DNA of 64,000 bases from Chelydra serpentina (Eukaryota > Chordata > Testudines > Chelydridae): NCBI GenBank assembly GCA_037349315.1, contig JBAIAC010000040.1, positions 19,659,501-19,723,500 on the forward strand. The letters run 5' to 3'. Every line of letters begins with the position of its first letter. Positions within the stretch are counted from its first letter, which is position 1. The notes beneath the pieces were generated by a model that was not told where the DNA came from, searched no databases, and worked only from the letters and a program-made list of their open reading frames with translations. The translations under genes and the position numbers were made by a program. This document shows positions 57,592 through 64,000 of this stretch, in pieces.

Positions 57592-58480
57592 AAGATAAGA
57601 ACGACCAGACTGGGTCAGAGCAATGGCCCATCTAGCCCAGTACCTTGTCTTCTGACTGTGGCTGGTGCCAGATGCTTCAGAGGGAATGAACAGAACAGGG
57701 CAATCATTGACTGATCCATCCCCTGTCGTCCAGTCCCAGCTTCTGGCTTAGGAACACCCAGAGCATGGGGTTGCCTCCCTGACCATCGTGGCTAATCGCC
57801 ATTGATGGACCTATCCTCCATGAACTTATCTAATTCCTTTGTGAACCAAGTTATACTTTTGAACGTCACAGCATCCCCTGGCAATGAGTTACACAGATTG
57901 TCTATGTGTTGTGTGAAGAAGTACTTCCTTATCTTTTTTAAACCTGCTGCCTATTCATTTCATTGGTGACCCCTAGTTCTTGTATTATGTGAAGAGGTAA
58001 ATAACAGTTCCTTATTCACTTTCTCCAGACCTCTACCATATCCCCCCTTAGTCATCTCTTTTCCAAGTTGAAAAGTCCCAGTCTTTTTAATCTCTCCCCA
58101 TATGGAAACTGTTCCATACCCCTAATTATTTTTGTTGCCTTCTCTGTACCTTTTCCAATTCTAATATAACTTTTCTGAGATGGGGCATCCAGCACGGCAC
58201 ACAATATTGAAGGTGTGAATGTACCATGGATTTATATAGTGACATTAGGATATTTTTTGTTTTGTGATCTATCCCTTTCCTAATGGTTCCTAGCATTCTG
58301 TTTGCTTTTCGACTGCTGCTACATGTTGAGCAGATGTGTTCAGAGAACTATCCAGGATGACTAGATCTCTTTCTTGAGTGGTAACAGCTAATTTAGACCC
58401 CATCATTTTATATGTATTATGTTTTCCAATGTGCATTTACACCTCTTTTCCCAGATCATTTACAATCTCAGTGCAGATCA
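57592..58480 (-). mobile_element. CR1 LINE, best-preserved copy of a second subfamily (minus strand)
   Basis: The left end AAGATAAGAACGACCAGACT is the 3' terminus. It is followed in reverse by GGCCCATCTAGCCCAGTACC, CAATGAGTTACACAGATTGT, GTGTTGTGTGAAGAAGTACT, CCTTAGTCATCTCTTTTCCA and CTCTTTCTTGAGTGGTAACA, a layout typical of a common turtle CR1 subfamily. On the minus strand the broken frame still shows a FSTWKRDD-like remnant of the ORF2 C-terminus. The tail differs from the (ATTCTATG)-tailed copies, so at least two CR1 lineages are present. It is 5'-truncated near 58480. Confidence 0.9.
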
Positions 58481-58499
58481 TTTATGGCCCTCAGCTCTC

Positions 58500-58565
58500 C
58501 ACTGCAGCTTATGGCAGAAGGCTGACCAGCGGACAGGGCCCCTCTGCACAGGGGTGAATTTCACC
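58500..58565. repeat. Partial copy of the GGGGTGAATTTCACC fold-back repeat
   Basis: CCCCTCTGCACAGGGGTGAA followed by TTTCACCTGG matches the right arm of the element at 28859-28990. The left arm is not clearly present. Confidence 0.5.
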
Positions 58566-58591
58566 TGGCCTGGTTATTCCCTGAACTGAAG

Positions 58592-58697
58592 CATAGCAGG
58601 GCTAGATCTGTAAATGTAGACACCAGATCAGACTTTCACCAAATCCCTTCCCTGTCTCACAACGCTCAGAGCATCCAGTTTGGGAGGTTTAATCAGG
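58592..58697 (+). repeat. 106-bp direct repeat, copy 1
   Basis: It matches 59612-59717 at 100 of 106 positions without gaps. The shared core includes GTAGACACCAGATCAGACTT and ATCCAGTTTGGGAGGTTTAA. The spacing between copies is exactly 1,020 bp. It is either two copies of an unnamed dispersed repeat or a local duplication. Confidence 0.9.
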
Positions 58698-58740
58698 AAA
58701 CGTCTCTTCAAAGCCTACCAGCATGCTCCTTGTCCATCTG

Positions 58741-58820
58741 AAGTCAGAATCCTGCTTGTGACATCACACTTAATTCCACAGCAACCACCTGTGATGTCAC
58801 AAAGAGGATTTTGACTTGGG
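58741..58820. repeat. Fold-back element with TGTGACATCAC arms (80 bp)
   Basis: The left arm AAGTCAGAATCCTGCTTGTG plus ACATCAC pairs with the right arm GTGATGTCAC plus AAAGAGGATTTTGACTT with about three mismatches. The loop is about 23 bp. Each arm carries a CRE-like TGACATCA or TGATGTCA word. It is a compact hairpin-forming repeat of unknown class. Confidence 0.85.
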
Positions 58821-59611
58821 CTGGAAAGTGGCAGCAGCAGGGGAGACTTGCAGAACCCAAGATCTTATCACCATGCAAATCACGTGGTCAGAGAGAAAAC
58901 ACGTGAGATGAGAAAGAACTAACATACACTGGCTTCACCAGGAGGCGTCAGAAGTTCCTTAATGTCATTGCGGCATGTGCCAAGCCTACAAATGCTTATT
59001 AATAAAGCACTAATTGCCTATTATGGGTCCATACTACTGGCTATACAGTAAACATCCTCCTGGAGAGGAGTCACTGACGTACCAGAGGGGCTTTTACGGC
59101 CCCACTACAGCTGCTACTTTATTATTGTTTTAAATACCAATTGAAATGAGAAGACAGGTGCGATTCACACCAGGACTGCTCCTGCCAGAGCAGGGCTGAG
59201 GAGTCAGTGTCTCTTTCACTCTCGGGTGCTGCTGCAGAATGGTTTGTGGCATGGCCCCTCACACAGGCAGCCTTTTTGACTTTCCTCTGCATATATTCTT
59301 TTTGGTCTTGTGAGCACAATGATGTGACATGACCTGCTGGTTACGGGTAACCTCTGTTAACAGAGCCGTAGTCATGTCGATTCAGAATATCTTCCAGGTG
59401 TGTCCTTCATGTATTTACTAAACAAAACCATCGCAGCCAGATCTGCAGGTGCCTCCTCGCTACTTAGTGACAAACACACACATGGCTCTTGTGAGCACTG
59501 GATATGGAAGTGCAGCAAAAACTAGGTCTGAGCAAGACCTAAGATCCCACGGCTCTAATACAGCAGTGGTGACCGGGATCTAGCATTGACTGTTGGAGAT
59601 AGAAAACCTAA
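58821..59611. other. Single-copy stretch without recognisable gene
   Basis: An octamer word ATGCAAAT occurs at 58873-58880. Nothing else is recognised in this 0.8 kb. Confidence 0.2.
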
Positions 59612-59717
59612 CATAACAGGGCTAGCTCTTTAAACGTAGACACCAGATCAGACTTTCACCAAATCTCTTCCCTGTCTCACAACACTCAGAGCATCCAGTT
59701 TGGGAGGTTTAATCAGG
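59612..59717 (+). repeat. 106-bp direct repeat, copy 2
   Basis: The second copy of the sequence at 58592-58697, with six substitutions. Both copies stop matching after TTTAATCAGG. Confidence 0.9.
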
Positions 59718-60062
59718 CCCAGGAGGGAGAGATCCTTGGTGTGAAGCTGGGATTTGCATCCAGGTTTGGATTCCAAATGTCCCCTAAGTTTGGAGGATGG
59801 AGACCCAAGTTTGCACCACTGTCTGAGGGGGTGAGGTTGCAAAACTGCCAGTGATATTTTCAGGCCAAAGACTCTCCTACTACTGCTGCTTCTGCTCTGG
59901 ATAGAATCCTCACAGTGCCAGTTCCTCTCTCTGCCTTCCATGGTACACAGCATTTTCATGGACATTCCCTGCAGCCAAGAACACAGAGACATGTGGAAGG
60001 GGGAGAAAACATTGAATAAATACTCTTCACAGGTCCTGTAAGGTCTGAGTGTTAGGCAGAGT

Positions 60063-60430
60063 CAGGGGTGGCTCTTACAATTCTGCCGCCCCAAGCAGGG
60101 GTGGCGGCGCCCCGCCCCCGACGCAGGCAGACGTATCGGGGCCCCGCCACATCTGCCTGCGTCGGGGGCGGGGCGCTGCCACGTCTGCCTGCCGCCCCCG
60201 ACGCAGGCAGTCCCATTCCGGAGCGGCAAGGGGACAGCGGCGGACCTGCCGCCCCTTTGCTGCCGCGGCAGGCGAGACTGGGGCGGCAGTCCGAGTCCCG
60301 CGGCGGCAATTCGGCGGCGGGAAGAGCGGACCTGCTGCCGAATTGCCACCGCGGGACTCGGACTGCCGCCCCAGTCTCGCCTGCCGCCCCAAGCACCAGC
60401 TTGGCAAGCTGGTGCCTGGAGCCAGCCCTG
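60063..60430. mobile_element. CpG-rich hAT-type element with a 50-bp hairpin (368 bp)
   Basis: The termini CAGGGGTGGCTC and (inverted) CAGGGCTGGCTC match at 11 of 12 positions. GGCAGAGT flanks the element exactly (60055-60062 and 60431-60438). Inside, 60265-60314 is the reverse complement of 60338-60387 with one mismatch over 50 bp. A shorter motif (CCCCCGACGCAGGCAG) occurs three times in alternating orientation at about 60114, 60155 and 60195. The right part is shared with the 173-bp element at 13424. Dense CpG gives long frames on both strands (175, 129 and 125 codons) that are not genes. Confidence 0.96.
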
Positions 60431-60438
60431 GGCAGAGT

Positions 60439-61760
60439 CAGGTAGGTTCATGTTTTACCCAGACTGATTCCACAAGAACTTTAAAAAATGCTGCGAACAT
60501 GCAAGCTCCATTTCTTCAAAGCAACTGGTTAACAGATGGGGAGGTGGCAGCTTTCGCAGCCATCTCTGGCTATTAACCACGTAGCATGGGAGGAATGGGC
60601 CCTAGCTAACGGAGCTTTCATTTCAGCTAGATTTACTTTCAGTAACAAGCAACTGGGTATCTTGTGTTTTTGACCAGAGCAGAAAAGACCAACTTTCTTA
60701 GCAGGGTCCCTGGCCCTTTACGCGCTCAGAGGGATAGCCACCATCTCAGGAAGGCGCAGACAGAAGTTTTCACACCAGGGTTCAACTGATGTCTAGCGCT
60801 AAGGCTGGGAAGGAATTAAGTAGAGATCAGTGAATAATTCCAGTGGATCTTAATTACCAAGATAATAGGCATCTTATAAGTAGTAAGATACTGAATTGGA
60901 CTATTGCCTGGGTAGGTCACACTTTCCTTCTGGTTTGTATGTTCTCCAGATGTGTACAACCAATAGCCATTAGAGCGTTTCACTCGGCGGGCTGAGGTAT
61001 TCACACTGAAGCTGCAGTGCAGAGTGGCAATTGGAGCAGAAACGGTGCCGTCCAACTTGTCTGACCATGACTCTCTGAGCATTCAGCCCTGGCTTCTGCT
61101 GCAGCCATTTGTGCTCTGAAACTGACCATCTGGGAGTGTTTGGGGCAGCAAAGTTTGCTCAAAGGCTCACAGGTGAACACAAGAAGGGGTGGACGTGGCA
61201 GCTAAAAAGAGCTCGCGGGAGACCCAGGAAGCATTAAAGTTAAGCTCCCTCCAGGGTTTGTGGCTCATTTACCCCAATGTTATTTATCCCTTGTTCACCC
61301 CAAACCAGCAAAGCCCTTCACCACATTTCCTGCCTACAGCTTAATAGCCTGAAAATCCCAAACACGCACAGGGCAGCGCTTCTGTCTCCAGCACCCCCTG
61401 ACCTAGCTTCTACTCATCACCCTCAGCTCAGCCTCTCAGCAGACTAACCCAGACCCTTTTAAGCTCTGATCCCAACAAGGCTCAGTGCAGCTGATTGCCT
61501 CAGCTCAGGGAGGCTCCCAGCTAAGGCCCTCCGCCCCTTGCTGGAATTTAACCCTAAAAGCCCCATCCAGCAGTCTGGCTTTGCGTTGCCTGGCCCTAGG
61601 GGGTGGCACTGGGCTGGGATGTGGCAGGGCTGATGTAGGGGGTCACCCATCCCCTCTAGAAAATCATTTAATGCAATGTGATGGACTCTCCACAGGGATC
61701 TGTTTACATTGCTTGCCCAGCTCCAGAACTATGGCAGTCTGGAGTCCGAGAGATCTAGGG
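60439..61760. other. Single-copy stretch without recognisable gene
   Basis: About 1.3 kb, no repeat or exon recognised. Confidence 0.2.
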
Positions 61761-62124
61761 CAGGGGTTTTCAACCTTCTTCTTTCTGAGCCCCCCCACCC
61801 CAAACATGCTATAAAAGCTCCCCGGCCCAGCTGTGCCACAGCAGCTGGTTTTCTGCATATAAAAGCCAGCACTGGCGTTCTGGGGTAGCAGGCAGGGCTG
61901 TCGCCCAGGGTCCCGTGCCGGGGGCATTGCAAAGCTCAATTGCTCAGACTTCGGTTTCAGCCCCAGGTGATGAGGCTCGGAGCCCTGAGCTGCAGCTCTG
62001 CGTGGCGGAGCTTTGGCTTTCTGCCCTGGGCCCCAGTGAGTCTAACACCAGCCAGGCTTGGCAGCCCCCCTGGAACCTGCTCATAGCCCCCCAGGGGGCC
62101 CCAGGCCCTAGTTGAGAACCGCTG
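61761..62124. mobile_element. hAT-type non-autonomous element (364 bp)
   Basis: The left end CAGGGGTTTTCAACCTTC and the inverted right end CAGCGGTTCTCAACTAGG match at 12 of the first 14 positions. The flanks ATCTAGGG (61753-61760) and CTCTAGGG (62125-62132) agree at seven of eight. The interior has CTTTCTGAGCCCCCC and GCCCCCCAGGGGGCCCC. No transposase is encoded. Confidence 0.9.
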
Positions 62125-63119
62125 CTCTAGGGTTCTTGGGTGGTCATGGCTTGATGGGACACAGCTGTGCCGAGCTGTTTATTTGAGCACCTGCACTGAA
62201 GCTGTCCACAGATCCTCATTAAAATGTATTTTCCCTCCTGGATCCCCCTGGCAGGTGAGCAAGGCCATTTGCATTGGACATTGATTTTTGCCGAGATTTC
62301 AGATCAGCTCTTCTAGTGAAAATGAACAGACTGTGATGATTCCCAGTTCAACGCTCTGTTAAACAGCAACACCAGAGCCAGGGACCTCAGGTCCTGGACC
62401 CAGGCTAATTGCCCAGCTCTGGAATGGGGCCCCAGCAGCTCTCCTGAGCCTCAGGCAGATGGAACCATGTCCTCCAAAAAGTCCAAAGGGAATATTGCAC
62501 CAAGACCAACCTTGTCTCCTCCTGCTGCTGCTAAGAAATGCTCCTGCCTCTAAGGAGATTGCTGAATATGCTGCTTCTCTGGCCCGCCCTGCTGGTGAAC
62601 CCAGAAAGCGGCACTGCAATTGTCTTCAAAACTGTATTTGCCTCCTCTTCCTCACCCTGCAGTGTGGATTAGGGGAAGGGGATTAATATGGCCCGGCTAA
62701 AGCTGAGTGCAATCCCAGCACTTTGGGAGCACAAATTTTATCCAGACTCAATTTTGATATTTTTGCTGACAAAGACAGTTTCTTGTTGCAAACACTTCCC
62801 AGCTTCCAGCGCAGGCAAAATTTCCCATGTTCCTCTGTGATCCATTCATTCTTCACCCTGTATATATTCCAGCAGAGACTTCACCACCATCACCCGAGCT
62901 GGAAGGCTGGAGCTCCTGCCAGGAGACCCCGTCATGCCATCCTACAAGAATCATCCCAGTAATCTCTGCCCATGAGTTTACCGTGCCAGGCTGGCCGCTC
63001 AGCCAGGAGCCTGGCTCTGATGCTGGGCAATCTGTTCTGCTAGCCCAATGTATCAGGACATGGCATCCACTGAGAGCCACCAAGACTTCAAGCCCCTGAG
63101 TGTTTAGCTTTCTAGGTCT
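62125..63119. other. Single-copy stretch without recognisable gene
   Basis: An octamer word ATTTGCAT occurs at 62267-62274. The open frames are short and overlapping. No repeat recognised. Confidence 0.2.
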
Positions 63120-64000
63120 GCAGCTGAAACGATGTTTCTCGTCCCCACTTGAATTTAATTTAAATGGTTTGCTTCTGCTCTCATTTTATTGGCACCCATT
63201 ATACCCTCCTTTGTACCTCTGGCATTTCCTTAATAGTCTTTTGACTCATCTGCTCTCAAGAGGAGAAACATTTTTTACAAGAACAATATGAAGTAACAGT
63301 TATAAAATCGGTAGCCCGGTGATAAATGTTAAGGACTCAGATTCTTTTATTGGAAATTGCCGTCTTTCAAATGTTTAACAGATTTGTAAAAATAATTTCT
63401 CCAAAAGGTTACAATTCCACTGAACTCCATTAGAGAGAGAGAGCTCTAAATCACCCCTCACGTGCAGGAGACTGAGGCAAGGGACACACCAAAGTCATAA
63501 CTTTCTCCCTTCGTACACAACATTGCTTGGCTCATAGCCAGCATCATTCTATTTCCAGGACAGTTTCCTTGACCCTGGGGTCCTTCAGCCACAACAGAGG
63601 GGCGCGCCTGCCTGAATCGAGGCGTGAAATTATGAAAGAATGGGCCTGCCGTAGCTCCAGTTGTGCTAAGACCTCAGATGTGAAATCGCCACTTTTTTCT
63701 CTCTCCCTCATACTGGCCTGTCGCACGCCGGGTGGAAAAGATTGTATTTATCACCTGTCAGGGTTTGGCAGAGCTGAGTTACGTGGAGCAGGACAGCATA
63801 AAATTATCATACACAAGCATGAAATTACAAAATCGCTCGGAACTGAACAACAAAATTATTTCATTTCTGAGGGAGGCCATTCCATTTTTTAGCCATGACA
63901 CCTCGACTGCCAAACTTTGAATTGAAATTGAGTGTGAGGTGCATGGAATATAGACAGCAATAACAAGCAAAGGCATGTAAACTAGCCATGCAAATACACT
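63120..64000. promoter_or_regulatory. AT-rich single-copy end of window, candidate conserved DNA
   Basis: Two AT-rich blocks (63120-63440 and 63620-64000) are separated by a more GC-rich part with GGGGCGCGCCTGCC (about 63599). Words include GAATTTAATTTAAATGG, ATTTATCACCTGTCAGG (TGTCA and an E-box together), AAAATTATTTCATTTC and an octamer ATGCAAAT at 63988-63995. A 121-codon plus-strand frame (63527-63892) lacks any domain. Regulatory role is inferred only from composition. Confidence 0.3.

Noticed and set aside
60049..60576. Long frames (175, 129, 125, 114 codons) on both strands
   Set aside because: They lie in a CpG-rich hAT element with few stop codons by composition and have no domain.

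Overview
This window looks like about 64 kb of non-coding DNA from a non-avian sauropsid nuclear genome, most likely a turtle, with a crocodilian as the next possibility. The evidence is the repeat content. There are many 5'-truncated CR1 LINE copies of the type common in chelonian assemblies, some with an 8-bp ATTCTATG-like 3' tail. There are also hAT-type short elements with 8-bp target-site duplications, CORE/MIR-like SINE relics, ancient amniote fold-back repeats, and one relic each of an RTE-type endonuclease and a hAT transposase. I found no intact protein-coding gene, no tRNA or rRNA gene, no CRISPR and nothing of bacterial origin. Every open frame is short (longest about 177 codons), and the long ones sit in repeats or in GC-rich, stop-poor DNA.

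Layout. 1-9.2 kb: mostly single-copy sequence with three hAT-type elements (1203, 2522, 4013), two SINE relics, a fold-back repeat and a pyrimidine-rich tract. 9.2-17.3 kb: the densest repeat cluster. It has a CR1 split by a GC-rich hAT element (9270-10530), an RTE endonuclease relic followed by a CR1 end and a broken hAT transposase that itself carries a 173-bp hAT element (12380-13990), a TAGGGTGACCAGA element, a 15-unit minisatellite (15371-16019), and two CR1 copies in opposite orientation (16277-17251). 17.3-33 kb: mainly single-copy DNA. A MIR-like SINE, a hAT element at 25930, an older CR1 at 28050 and an AT-rich, homeodomain-site-rich stretch at 26.9-27.8 kb stand out. 33-48.5 kb: further MITEs, fold-backs, a 31-bp minisatellite rich in XbaI sites (36684-36967), three minus-strand CR1 copies and two GAAA-type purine arrays. 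48.5-57.5 kb: single-copy, GC-rich at first and then AT-rich. 57.5-62.1 kb: a minus-strand CR1, two fold-backs, a pair of 106-bp direct repeats exactly 1,020 bp apart, a CpG-rich hAT element with a near-perfect 50-bp hairpin (60063-60430) and another hAT element (61761-62124). 62.1-64 kb: single-copy and AT-rich toward the end.

No genes can be described as working together. The AT-rich single-copy blocks with clustered homeodomain and octamer-like words look like the conserved non-coding DNA of a gene desert or a large developmental-gene intron, but only alignment to other genomes can show this. What the sequence shows well is the history of mobile elements. Most short elements keep exact or nearly exact 8-bp duplications, and several nestings give a relative order of insertion.
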